Assembly: GCA_002794775.1 (NCBI GenBank)
Contig: NBAY01000017.1
Span: 186,001-250,000 of the forward strand
Source of the DNA: Porodaedalea pini
Taxonomy: Eukaryota > Basidiomycota > Agaricomycetes > Hymenochaetales > Hymenochaetaceae
Reading direction: 5' to 3'
DNA length: 64,000 bases
In this document: positions 23,718 to 35,040 of the stretch, in pieces
How the letters are laid out: each line of letters opens with the position of its first letter
Position numbering within the stretch: position 1 is the first letter of the stretch
Position numbers and translations under genes: made by a program
Notes under the pieces: model-generated
Database searches by the model: none
What the model was told of the DNA's origin: nothing
The model's input: the letters and a program-made list of their open reading frames with translations, nothing else

Positions 23718-25954
23718 TTACTCTATTTTTTCCACCAGGGTCATGTTAGAGATGCTTTCATTCCATGATTTTTTTTCCGAGTCCATCACTATGACATTTG
23801 TCTTATCCTTTGAGAACTTCTTGACGGTAACGATCCTCCTGTGTAACTCAGGGTTGCCATGAACAATGAGTGCTGGAGCACCTTTTTTGGGCTTTTGCAC
23901 CCTGATGTCCTTCACATATGTGTCATGCAAACTCGAGTTCATCGTTTGTCGATGGTCCATAAGTATAGCATGAAGGTGGCAAATTCCATGTACGTTGTTG
24001 TTCTCACATTGAAAATGGTCCATGACACTTCCGGGAACAGTCCAGTTATCAAGCGTCAATTGGCCTACGCAAAAGTGAATTTTGTACTCAGAGTACAGTG
24101 TTTGCACGTCGGGATGTATAAGCCACATGCTGGGTCCATGAAAATCTAACAGAAAATGAGTAAGATCTTAAACATGTTTGATCAACATGCACCAGTAAGG
24201 GGGGTGAGAGGCAGTGGCCAGGTCTGTGGCTTCTCAACAGGTACCAGTAGTGGATCCTCAGTTCCAAAGTTGGCTGTGAAGCTCCTCAAATCTTCGAGGA
24301 GTGCTGGATCAGGAGGGGGAGTCACCGCATGGGCTGTTGAAGTCAATGCATGCCGATGAGCACTGCCTTTGTTCAGGGATTTGAACTTGGCGGTCAAGCT
24401 TGCTCGTTGCTTCTCGGACAGCAGATGGTCGAGATCCAAGCAAAAGGCATTGTCACCACTAAGTAGGATACATCAATAATCAGTTGATCTACTCCCTCCA
24501 AAAAAAAAAAAAAAGTACACTGCAACAAGATCTTTTAGGTCGATGACTTGCTTCGGTGCGCTTCTTGATACATTAAAGGTACTGTCAATTGAAATAGTCA
24601 TGGTCGGTTTAGTCAGGTTCGTGCTGAGTACGTAGCCAAACCGGCCCTTCCAGTCCTTGTTGTTAATAATGAAGACGTGAAGGTGCTGGTAATGATCACG
24701 GAATTGACATAGTTCCTCACTAGTTTGCGGACGGAGAACACTTTTGCCATCCTCAGCCAATTGATAATTTTTTTTTTTGGCAGCCTTGACAAAGTCGGGC
24801 TGCAGTTGATCCACGCATTCAGTGAACTATTCAAAACATGAATAAGAGAAATTTTGATCCTAAAGAAAACAAATACATACCTCATCCGAAACGACAAGGT
24901 TTTTCAACTCGTCTTCAGTCACGAAAACCAGGGTTGCAACCTCCTTGTCGATCGAGATTACCTGGGCCTTTTGTCCAACATGCTGACCACTTGATATGAC
25001 ACACCAATGACTTTGGAGGAGTTGTGCAATGTGTTTCTCGACTCCAGAATGAGTCATGTCGGTGTATACGGTTTGGACCCATTTTGCTCTGACGGTAATC
25101 TAAAAAAATCTTCAGTAAGTAGATCTTGAAATGAGGAAATACACACTGTAGAATACGAGACTGTAATGAATGTAACTTCTTTTTCATCCTCTGAGACAGT
25201 CTGTACCATTCCACTTTTGCCAGCAAACGGACCAACAACAACACGGACATTCATGCCTGGTTCTAGTACTCTATGAATGTCCGATACAGCATATTCTATT
25301 GTAGTATACTGTACACGGCCGGAGTTGTCTACTACATTAACTACAGGAACATAGTCCATTGAGAGAGAACCAATTGTCCTTTTTTCCACCACTTCCCTTT
25401 CCTTGCCCTTTTCCTTCACCTTTTTCCTCTCCTCAACTGTGGTATAGTCCATTACTGAGTGTCTGTTGTTTGTGACATCACCCGAGACACCACCTGAAAT
25501 GTCCCCAGAGGTATCTATCATATGCATCAACAAAACGGCATATCTTGAGATGTTGCCTACAGTCCCGATCAAACTAGTCGACAGGCTGCAGATTTTATCG
25601 CCACTTTGAAGGAAAGGTTCACCTCGATCCAAGTCTCTGAAAGATGCCTCCATATGAGTGAAAAGTCCAATATCCTGTAAATAAATTGATGCCTTTCTAA
25701 TGTAGTGTACGCTAGGGCATGTCAGCTCAAGCAGTCCGTTTTTGTACTTACGACACCAGAAAGTATATGTCGTCGAGTTGAGTTTCTTCACTTTTTCACC
25801 CCTGAAATTTTCAGGGGAGAAAAGCACAGGCTCTGGACAAGCGGACGAGTTCTTGTCGGTTGCAAGTCGAGGCACGACTGCCACTACGATATGGTCATCT
25901 TGAGTCCTCGACTCTCTGACGCGGCCCATATCACCCTTGTACAGACCATGCTAG
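23718..25954 (-). pseudogene. Spt5-like KOW protein gene, 3' part
   Basis: Spt5 is a transcription elongation factor that rides on RNA polymerase II. From the junction the protein reads GLYKGDMGRV (KOW1) and VVAVVPRL, followed by a segment like the Spt5 linker (PVLFSPENF..., FWCRKYKNGLLEL). Further KOW-like units follow: GMNVRVVVGPFAGKSGMV (about 25240), GQHVGQKAQVISIDKE (about 24970), WKGRFGYVLS (about 24640) and HRRIVTVKK near the C-terminus (about 23830). Introns are short; one lies around 25080-25150. It ends at 23718. Retrotransposon 2 is inserted in the KOW1 codons, and the 5' part continues at 32230. An in-frame TAG appears at the junction, in the codon before HGLYKGD. Confidence 0.7.
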
Positions 25955-26397
25955 TGTTAGGTGGGAGTCCGGGAGATGGCTCAGACTGGGCAGGCCTCGG
26001 CTGACTGTCGTCTAAGACGTGCTGTACTCGAGTGTGGACTTGGGACATGCTTTACTCAGGCTAGGTCGTCGCGGAGGTAAGAGGATTAATACAAGTCTAA
26101 ACTAATACAAGGGGGACGAGTCTCACCTAGGTCGTTGCAGAGGTAAGAGGAAAAGCAGAACAAGGAGTTCATGCGATTCCTGAGGCCTCTTATAGTGACA
26201 ACCATGAGACTATATTACCTAACATTACATAACAAGCGGGAATGGAACGAATGAAGGTCGTGTGAAAGGAGTGTGTGAAGTGATTGGAAAGATGATTAAA
26301 GATAATAAGAAAGGGTGGTTAAAAGAAAAGAAATGATGAAAGGAAAATAAATGATAAAAGGAAAATAAAAGATAGGGTGAAAGTTCAAGTCCTAACA
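25955..26397 (-). repeat. 3' LTR of retrotransposon 2
   Basis: 443 bp, paired with 31787-32229. Followed by a polypurine tract on the sense strand (GAGGGGGGAG). Confidence 0.95.
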
Positions 26398-29300
26398 TTA
26401 CTCCCCCCTCAAGGCTGGGCGTCCCGACCAGCCATGATCGTGGTCGACTGGTTCGGTGTTGACGAAGCGTGGGCGAAGCTGTTGGTGAGGAAGGTTGAGC
26501 TTTCGAGGGGCACTGGGGTGTTTCTGATAGAACTCAGTGATCGCCTCCTTTGCGTTCTCCCCAAAGTCCATCTCAGGCTGCCAAGTCGGTTTGTTGTAGC
26601 CAACCCACTTGACAAGGTATTGAAGCTTCCCTCGGTGCGGACGCGAGTCTAGGACTTCCTCGATTTCGTACTCTTCCTTGTTGTTGACGATTTCAGGTGG
26701 TGGCGGCGGCTGTTGTTTCTGACTTTTGAAGGACAGTTCAACTGCGAGTTTCAGCAGGGCCTCATTGAAGACTGGGTGGACCTTTTTCCATCGCTTTGGG
26801 AGCTTGAGCTTGTATGCGCTCGCTCCTACCTTGTCGACGATCTCGAAGGGACCATACCACTTGTCCGCTAGCTTCTTCGTTGGCGAGTCTGTGCTGATGT
26901 TTCACCCATCAAGGAAAACCTTGTCTCCAGCGTTGTACTCCACCGTAGCCCCTGCTGTCCGGTCATGATAGTGCTTCATGTCCTCTGCCGCCTTGACCAG
27001 ATTGTCCTTTGCTACATGATGAGTCTCCTTGATGTGCTTCGCGAATTCTTCCGCCGACATGTTGGCAGAGGAGGTTCGTACGGTGTTGAAGCTTAAGGGG
27101 TGACGTCCTGTGTTCGCATAGAAGGGGGACATTTTTGTCGCCAAGTGTTCGCGGTTGTTGTATGCGAACTCTGCGAGGGGGAGCCAGTCCTTCCAGTCCG
27201 ATTGACGATGGTTGACGAAGAGTTGAAGATACTGTTCGAGCTCTTGGTTAACGTGTTCCATTTGACCATCCGTCTGTGGGTGATACGCCGTTGATGGGTT
27301 GCCTTCGATGTGTAGGAGTTTGTACAACTCCTTCATCATCGAAGCGTCGAACTGCGTGCCTCGGTCATGGATGATCTTTTTTGGTAAACCGTGGAGGCGG
27401 AAGACGTGGTCGCAGTACAGCTGGGCCATGCCTTCCGCCGACAGTTTCGTCGTTGTCGGGATCGCGTGCATCTGTTTCGAAAACCTGTCAACAAAGACGC
27501 AGATCGCGTTATGCCCCTTGGAGTCCGGTAGCTCTCCGATGAGGTCGACTGTGACAATTTCCCAGGGGCCCTCTGGGATTGCATTTGGGTGGAGTGGCCT
27601 TGATCTCGACGCCCTCAGAGCCTTTGTTCGCTGACAGCGATCACACCCTCGGACATATGCTCGGATGTTGGAGAACATTGATGTCCACCAGAAGTCTCGA
27701 CGGACAAGCTCCACCGTCTTTGACGCTCCCGGGTGTCCCATCAGAGCTGAGTTGTGACATTCCCGTAATACGGCCTCCTTCATTGACGATGGCACATATA
27801 CTTTGCCTTTCATGCACCACAGCCTGTCAACCTCTGTCATCCCCATCGGCCTCTCCGACTCATGTTGCGCCCTCTGTGCTTCACCCACTCTGTCCAACAC
27901 CTCATCACGCAATGTCCTCACCACCCCACAATTCAGCCACTTGTCTTTGATGAACACGACACCGTTGTTGTCATCCTTGCCCTCATCGTAGCCCGCCTTG
28001 CACGACAGTAAGTCCACCTTGCCCATCGTCTTACCCGACTTGTGTTCGAGGTGGAAGTCAAATTCCTCGAGTTCTGTCCGCCAGCGAGCTTGTCGGTAGC
28101 TTAGCTTTTGCGCCAACCTGAAGTAGGTAAGGTTAGCGTGATCGGACCAGATTTCGATGGGATGACGGGCGCCAAGGAGGTATTGCCTCCACTCCTTGAG
28201 TGCCGAAACAATCGCGAGCATCTCTTTGTCGTAGATCTCATAGTTTCGTTCTGCTGGTAGGAGCGCTTCTGACCTGTAGGCGACCACCCTCCACTTGCCT
28301 TCCTGCTTTTGCAACAGCACCCCTCCCAGAGCGAAGTTCGATGAGTCCGCTTTGACGCAGAAAGGGCCCTCATTGTTTGCGATGGCCAGGACTGGAGGTG
28401 AGCAGAGACGTCATCTCAACTCCTCGAATGCCTCCTGCTGTTTGGTCTCCCATACCCAGTCCTTCTTGCCCGTCAGCAACGTCAGCGGATGGACTACCTT
28501 GCTGTAATCCTTGATGAACCGTCACAGCCAGTTGCCCATACCGAGGAATTGCTGTAGCTGTTTGACGTTTCGTGGGATGGGCCAGTCTGCGATTGCCTTC
28601 GTCTTTGCTGGGTCTGCCTTGATCTTGCCATTGCCGACGATGTGGCTGAGGTACTTCACCTCCTTGGCATCGAACTCGCACTTTTCCGGTTTCAGGTACA
28701 AGCCATTCTCTCGCAGGATCTGAAGGACGTGCCTCGACGTCTCGATATGTTCCTTGAGAGTTTGCGAGAGGATCAGTATGTCATTGAGGTAGACGATGAT
28801 CAGGTTGTCGTATATCAATCCCTTGAAGATGTGATTGACAAAAGCTTGGAACTTCGCCGGTGCGTTGCAGAGACCAAAAAACTTTACCGTCGGTTCAAAG
28901 AGGCCCATATTCATGCGAAATGCTGCCTTCCATTCATCACCTTCGTGGATCCGGACATTGTAGTATCCCCAGCGAAGGTCAAGCTTCGTGATGTATTTTG
29001 CTTTCTTGACCTTGTCGACTAGTTCGTCAATGAGAGGGAGGGGATACTTATTCTTGATCGTACCGTCATTGAGCTTACGGTAGTCCTGGATCGGGCGTAG
29101 TGATTTGTTGGCCTTCTTGATGAAGAAGAAAGGTGACGCCATAGGCAATGTAGACCTTCGGATGCGACCAGACTTCAAGTTCTCATCTAGGAAGTCCTTG
29201 AGCGACTGCTGTTCCGTTGGCGTGAGTGGGTAGATTTTGCAGTCACTAGGCTTGAAGTCGGGTTTCAGATCGATGACGTGGTCCCATGGTCGGTGTTCAG

Positions 29301-30018
29301 GCAACCTCTCAAACCCCTTTTCTGAGAATACGTCGGCATAGTCGTTGAGGTATGCGGGCCAGGACGCCTTGTCCATTCGCACCTCTCTCACCCTCCTAGT
29401 CTCCTTCACGTCCTCTTTCTCGATCATGCACCCCTCCGGGCAACGGGTGAATTCAATCAAACCCGCCTTCCAGTCAACCTCTGGGTTGTGACGTCGAAGC
29501 CAATCGTAACCCAGGAAGATGTTGGATGACGCCAGCGATGTCACTGCAAGGACAATCTTCTCCCTGTGGTGCCCAATCATAAGTTTGACGTTGACGTATT
29601 CTTCGATCAGGCCGGCTTCATTGTGCGTGCTGTCAGTGTTGAGCACTGCGAGGGGCCGAATGTATCGTTTGGTCTCCAACCCGTATTGCTCGATGAACCT
29701 TACATCGATGCATGATCCTGTGCATCCCGAATCCACGAGGGCATACGCATCCACCTTTCTCACCTCACCCGCTACGCTGTGTCCGACGTTCAGGAGAAGG
29801 TCCAGCTGGCGTCCACCAGTTCCCCTCATGAACAACTGCTCATACTCCTCATCCTTATTCACACCGGTGGGGACTTCGTAATTGGGAAAACCATCGACGT
29901 CGTTTGCATCTACGTATTGTACAGACGGTTGGTTATATTTTAGCGAACCCAGATTCGCAGCCCCTTGTTCTTCTCGGTCAGTCGCCCTGATGGCTACGCC
30001 TGACCACTCGCAAAACCC
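26398..30018 (-). pseudogene. pol of retrotransposon 2
   Basis: Same domain order as copy 1: protease (ALVDSGC), reverse transcriptase, RNase H, integrase (intact VTVDLIGE Asp) and chromodomain (YLVKWVGY, about 26590). Stops: TGA at 28522-28524 (Arg in copy 1), TGA at 28411-28413 (CGA in copy 1) and TGA at 26902-26904 (CGA in copy 1). The YLDD of the polymerase reads YLND here (IIVYLNDILIL, about 28780), so the active site is also altered. The frame starts in -1 relative to gag at the slippery heptamer. Confidence 0.92.
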
Positions 30019-31076
30019 TGCGAGTCGACGACCTCTTCATCATTGTCTTCTTCCTCCACATAGTCCTCCACAGTCGACCTTTGAGTGTCTACAACTTCCT
30101 CAAATGCCGATTCCTTCAACGCCCCTAGTTTGTTGGCGAGGAGGCGACGTTCGCCGGGTGCCATCATCTGCAGCATTCACTGCACAATCATTTTTCCCTG
30201 TGGGCACGCGTCCTTAAAGTGACTGAGCTGACCACATATCCAGCACGTGCGTCGGCGGTGCGCCTTGTTCATGGAGACGTCCATCGGCTGGCCAGCTCCT
30301 CCAAATGTGATGCCTGTTGCGTCGCATTTGTCAATGTGGGGGACGGCCACCTGGCAGCGAGCTGGGGGTCCGTGCTGCTGCTGTGGGCGTGAGGGGGGTG
30401 GGAAGGTGCGTCCTCGTTGGATGGCGCGAATCTGTTGTTTGCCGCGATCGATTTTGATCGCTTTCTTCTTCCAGTCCTCATACGTTGTTGGGACTGGCAT
30501 CGACCGTAGTACCCCTCTCACCACTTCGATGTTCATGGCCTGCTTCAGTCGATCACAGATGATGCTGTCGTCCGTCAAACCCGCTCTTGTGATGACGACA
30601 TCAAGGTCCTGGAAGAACTCGTCGGCGGTGAGGTCCTTTTGAACCTTGGTCCAGAATTTCACTAGTGCCTTTTCCTTCCGGTTCGGGTCATCGAACGAGG
30701 CGTCCAGGCACTCTTGGAATCTAGTCCAGCTGTCGGTGAAGGTTACGATACCGGCCGTCGTTGATTCCTCTACATAGTTCTGCGCCCAAGTTGCTGCATT
30801 ACCACCTTTCAAGTAGGAGAGAGCCACGTAGATCTTGCTTTCCGATGTGGGGTACCTGTTCGGATTGGCTGAGACGAAGAGGAGAACCTCACACTTGAAG
30901 TCTAGGTAGTCGTCACCGCCAGTGAATTCACGTGGCCGGGCGACGTCGATGTTGGGGGTCGGGGGGTTTGCTGCCGCGACCGGTGCCGGGGCGTTGTTTG
31001 CCTGATGGGCGAAGGCATTCGCGATGATGGCCGCGATCTGCGCCATCTGATATTGGTTGAAACCTTCTACTGACAT
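29994..31076 (-). pseudogene. gag of retrotransposon 2
   Basis: ATG at 31076, TAG at 29994, with a premature TGA at 30177-30179 where copy 1 has Arg. The zinc knuckle CWICGQLSHFKDAC precedes the break. Protein identity to copy 1 gag is high throughout. Confidence 0.9.
30012..30018 (-). promoter_or_regulatory. -1 ribosomal frameshift site G_GGT_TTT (copy 2)
   Basis: Same heptamer, same phase and same distance to the gag stop (14 bases of gag after it, then TAG) as in copy 1. Confidence 0.6.
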
Positions 31077-31774
31077 CGTGGGTTCGGGTGCGGGTGTCGA
31101 AGGTTCTGGGGGAGTCAGTGGCGAGGGGTCTCCGTTAGTCTCGCGGTAAGGACCTGGGGTCAGTGGTAGGTTGACCGTGGATGTCGATGGTGCAGGCGAC
31201 GATGGAGCAGCTGAGGGCCACCTGGCTCTCCTTCCTCGTTCGTCGGACGAATACCAGCCGCGTCAGATTTCACTCCACCAGATGTCGTGAGTGACGCCAC
31301 TATTGTTGGTCGCGACGTAGCCTGGTCGGTCTGGATCCCAACGGGCTGATGCAGGTAGAGCCTGTTGCTGTTCATCGGTGAGATCTATCTTGACGTTGGC
31401 GGAGGGACAGAGATCGGTTGTGCGTTCGATCCAGGGTTACGCCAGCGTTGAATGGGTTTGTCGGCGAAGTTGATGACAAGGCGGTAAGATCCGAGCGAGA
31501 TTACAAATGAGATTGTCATTGAGGCTTGTACTCGCCTGGTTACCCACGTCCACGTCAGGTGCGTGCTCCACCAGAGGCTAATTCTGAGAGCCAGGGTTGG
31601 GAAGAGTCGGTTGTAAAGTTTATGTAATACACGAACGTCCGAAAACGTCCGGGCAGGGTTGAGGGTTGTCGTTTAGGGGGTTTACATGTCAAGTCCTTCG
31701 AGGGGAACGCTCCTCTAGACCGAGTGAAGGCGAGTCGCCAGCGACGATGTACGCTGGGGATGAGCCTGGATGTG

Positions 31775-31785
31775 GTTCTGCTTTT
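31775..31785 (-). other. Primer-binding site of retrotransposon 2, self-priming type
   Basis: AAAAGCAGAAC on the sense strand, one base after the 5' LTR, complementary to the LTR segment 31993-31983. TATAAG lies about 30 nt upstream of that segment. Confidence 0.65.
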
Positions 31786-31786
31786 A

Positions 31787-32229
31787 TGTTAGGCAGGAGT
31801 CCGGGAGATGGCTCGGACTGGGCAGGCCTCGGCTGACTGTCGTCTAAGACGTGCTGTACTCGAGTGTGGACTCGGGACACGCTTTACTCAGGCTAGGTCA
31901 TCACGGAGGTAAGAGGATTAATACAAGTCTAAACTAATACAAGGGGGACGAGTCTCACCTAGGTCATCGCAGAGGTAAGAGGAAAAGCAGAACAAGGTGT
32001 TCATGCGATTCCTGAGGCCTCTTATAGTGACAATCGTGAGACTATATTACCTAACATTACATAACAAGCGGGAATGGAACGAATGAAGGTCGTGTGAAAG
32101 GAGTGTGTGAAGTGATTGGAAAGATGATTAAAGATAATAAGAAAGGGCGGTTAAAAGAAAAGAAAAGATGAAAGGAAAATAAATGATAAAAGGAAAATAA
32201 AAGATAGGGTGAAAGTTCAAGTCCTAACA
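31787..32229 (-). repeat. 5' LTR of retrotransposon 2
   Basis: 443 bp, paired with 25955-26397, ending at the GCTAG duplication. Confidence 0.95.
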
Positions 32230-32970
32230 GCTAGATGATGATCCATTCGCCGACTTCAAATCTCTCGAGGAATACACCTTTGTTGCGCATTCTGAGCACC
32301 TTGGTGGTTTCGTCCTCGTCCCATATACAAACAACCATTGACAAATTTTGATGCGCCAGCCAAGATTTTGCATAGTTTACCTCGCCGAGTGTCAGCGCAA
32401 TCACATAGATTCAACTGGGAAACGCTGGCAGAGAGAAAGCGCAAGGTTGTTCAGGAGGACGCGGAAGTCCTTGTTGAACCCATGAAGCCTCAGTTTCATG
32501 AAGAAAGTCGTCTAATAGTTTTGCTTCTCTGAGTTCATGGCCTAGCTAAGAATACATAAGTGGAGTATGATACTTTGTCGAATGGATTCACTCACTCGGA
32601 TGCATATCATGTATAGGTTACTGTCCGTACCACCTATTGTCATCGACATACAATCCGTATGTCTTTCCAGATGTCCAGAGTCTGAGGTCTCCTTGTACGA
32701 TTTGAGCTGCTCTTTAATTCCTTGAAGTATGGTCTGAATGTCATCCTGTTTGGCAATATCGTATAGAGAGGGCTGCTGACGCATTCCTGTGCTCGATGTT
32801 CCTTTGCTGAGGTCATCAATAAAATCAGCCTCTGTAAGTAACAATTGTCAATTATACACCTTCACACAGCTAAGAATCACAGTACCTTCCTCCAAGAATG
32901 CTTCATCATTCTCGTCCTCATCAAAATCTTGTGCCTCCAGGTCTAGATATTGCACTACATCTCCATCTTG
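32230..32970 (-). pseudogene. Spt5-like KOW protein gene, 5' part
   Basis: Exon 1 (to 32886) encodes an acidic N-terminus, DLEAQDFDEDENDEAFLEE, typical of Spt5-like proteins. The intron 32832-32885 (54 nt) leads to EADFIDDLSKG..., again the acidic FIDD style. After another intron the exon ending at 32230 reads an NGN-like end (VLRMRNKGVFLERFEVGEW), then meets the GCTAG target duplication. On the other side of the retrotransposon (25954) the same frame continues with KOW1. The exact start is not resolved; an upstream exon is possible. The gene faces away from the KDZ transposase, so the two may share a divergent promoter region. Confidence 0.6.
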
Positions 32971-35040
32971 TGGTCATTTCAGCATTCTACAACTCACTTA
33001 GTTCAGTTTACCGCATACACGAACTCCTCTCCTCACCTTGGGAGCAGGCGGTCTTTTCGACTGATTTATCAATTGATTTTTTTTCACTTCCTTTTTTTTC
33101 CTTTTGGCACACTTGGAACTACAATCTAAGGACAGTCTACTAGAGAAATATACAAGTTTTTTTTTCTAAAGTAGTTACTTGCTTATAATAGAGAAAGTAC
33201 AACTATGAAGAGGTATAGGACCACAAAACAGACTGGGAATGAGAAGGACTCACCTTACTTATTGAAAGTGGTGTTCACTGGAGAGAGGAACACACTTCAC
33301 GGCATTGGAATGTGAGCCTGAGCGAGTGATAGCAGTTGAGTGAAGAGCGTGCACAGAGAATTGAAAGACTGACCTTACCAGTGGACTGCTGCGTGCCAAC
33401 AGGGAGGCTGACGGTGCAGCTGATGTCATTGATAACGTACCGATATACATCCTGGGACCTCAGCTGAGAGCGAGGAAGGTGGCTGGGATAATGGAGGAGA
33501 TGGTGATAGAGATCGTGCGCACTGTACTGGGTGAGCTAGAGATCAGTGTGCTCGCTGCGTGCGACGGCAAGCAAGCAGTGATGGGGGTAAGAAGGAAAGG
33601 CTGAAAGGTGTTCTAAAAATAAATGCATTGCTAATGTACAGTGATTAGCACATGTGAACAAAATGCCCGGAGTTGTGGAATACCCAAATGAGGAAGCTTA
33701 GTGCCACTCGCCTGATTGCTGCATATCTAACTCTGCTGCCGCTTTTGGTACACCTTTCTAACTCTCTTCTGACCATCATGTCCTCCGCAGTCCGCCATAT
33801 GCACCGACGTCCCCACCTCCAATCTTTGAGCTGCCTCATCTATGCCTACGCGATGACAACTTACACAATGGACAGAAATTCCACAAAAGAGCACGCTCAA
33901 ACAGGTTTGTAACGAGTTTGGCATCAGTCTCCTTCACCGTATAGCAGAGCTGATTTCCGCTCGCTCAATTGCGATCTCAAGTTGCATGCCATCGTCACTG
34001 ACTTGGCTGAGATTTTTTATCCTTGTAAGTGGATGCGCTGGTTCAACTTCAGAGACACTCACAGTTACGATCAGGCTTGCACCTCTCATGGCCACACTGA
34101 GAACACCAAATATGACTCTCGTGGGCATCTGTCCCATGCTGGCCGAGAGCAAGGTAACCACGTCGTGAATGTAGCTTCGAGAGCGGCAAGGGCAGGCATC
34201 TGAGAGTGAGGTGAAGATGCTGTGGATGTGGCTTGAGGACGGCCCTTGTCACAAGCACATTTTTGATGGAGCAAGGAGGGTGTCTTTGCTACGGACGTAG
34301 ACAGAATCAACCGTACTGCTCCTCAAGCTCAGATGCACCGCATTTGAGTTTTGGGAGGTGCAATTGGTGTCAGAATTGTGAGCGAGCAAAGGGTCAGTGC
34401 TCCTCTTCCGTCCATTCATGCATTTTGTCCTCCAGACATTACCATCTCAACTCACCAGTGCCGTCTTCATCATAAGTCCCTTTGTTGCTGCCCACATCCC
34501 CATCAAATTCTTGACATTCTGAGCCTCCATCTTTGCGCTGCATGTCTCTGACTGCATTTCTTTCTATAGCTTTCATCTCTTAACCCCCAACTACAGCCAG
34601 GCATGATCGGTTTGAAGTTCACAGTTTCTTGGAGAAATGTGCTGAGGATGAAGATTGGCATGGATCCTAATTATCTTGAACATGTAAAGTAGTTAGAGTA
34701 TATACTGTATGATTATGGATGAAAGAGATGCATGCCAGCTATGATTCGTGCATTAAGAAAGGATGCGGCTTGAAGCATGAGTGTGGTGAAAGGTGACTTC
34801 GAATGGAATGGAGAAACAGGAGAGAATAGAATTCACGCAGGTGCATTGTACTTGTAGGTTTTGCTCATTCGGTGGCTTAATGAAAACATGCACCCAGAAG
34901 CAAGGCCACAAATCTTTTTGTTTAGCATGTGAGCCCTTTCATTTCTCTTGTCTTAGCGAAGGTCACTGAAGCATATTTTTGGTGGCACAGAACGCAATCA
35001 TGAAGTCTCGTCTTACCATCCCTCTCTCATCTCACTAGGC
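32971..35040. other. Region between Spt5-like and KDZ genes
   Basis: No clear domain-bearing exon. Several short frames with T-rich and A-rich tracts. It probably contains the divergent promoters and possibly unrecognised 5' exons of the KDZ gene (for example around 33790-33900, plus strand). Confidence 0.3.

Larger units (their letters stand above)
25955..32229 (-). mobile_element. Ty3/gypsy chromodomain retrotransposon 2
   Basis: 6275 bp, 443-bp LTRs, target duplication GCTAG at 25950-25954 and 32230-32234. Same family as copy 1, with the same gene order, primer-binding site and slippery site, but a different LTR subtype with about 40 extra bases. The LTRs differ at roughly 14 sites by eye (about 3%), mostly CpG transitions. 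At least four in-frame TGA codons make it inactive. Confidence 0.95.
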
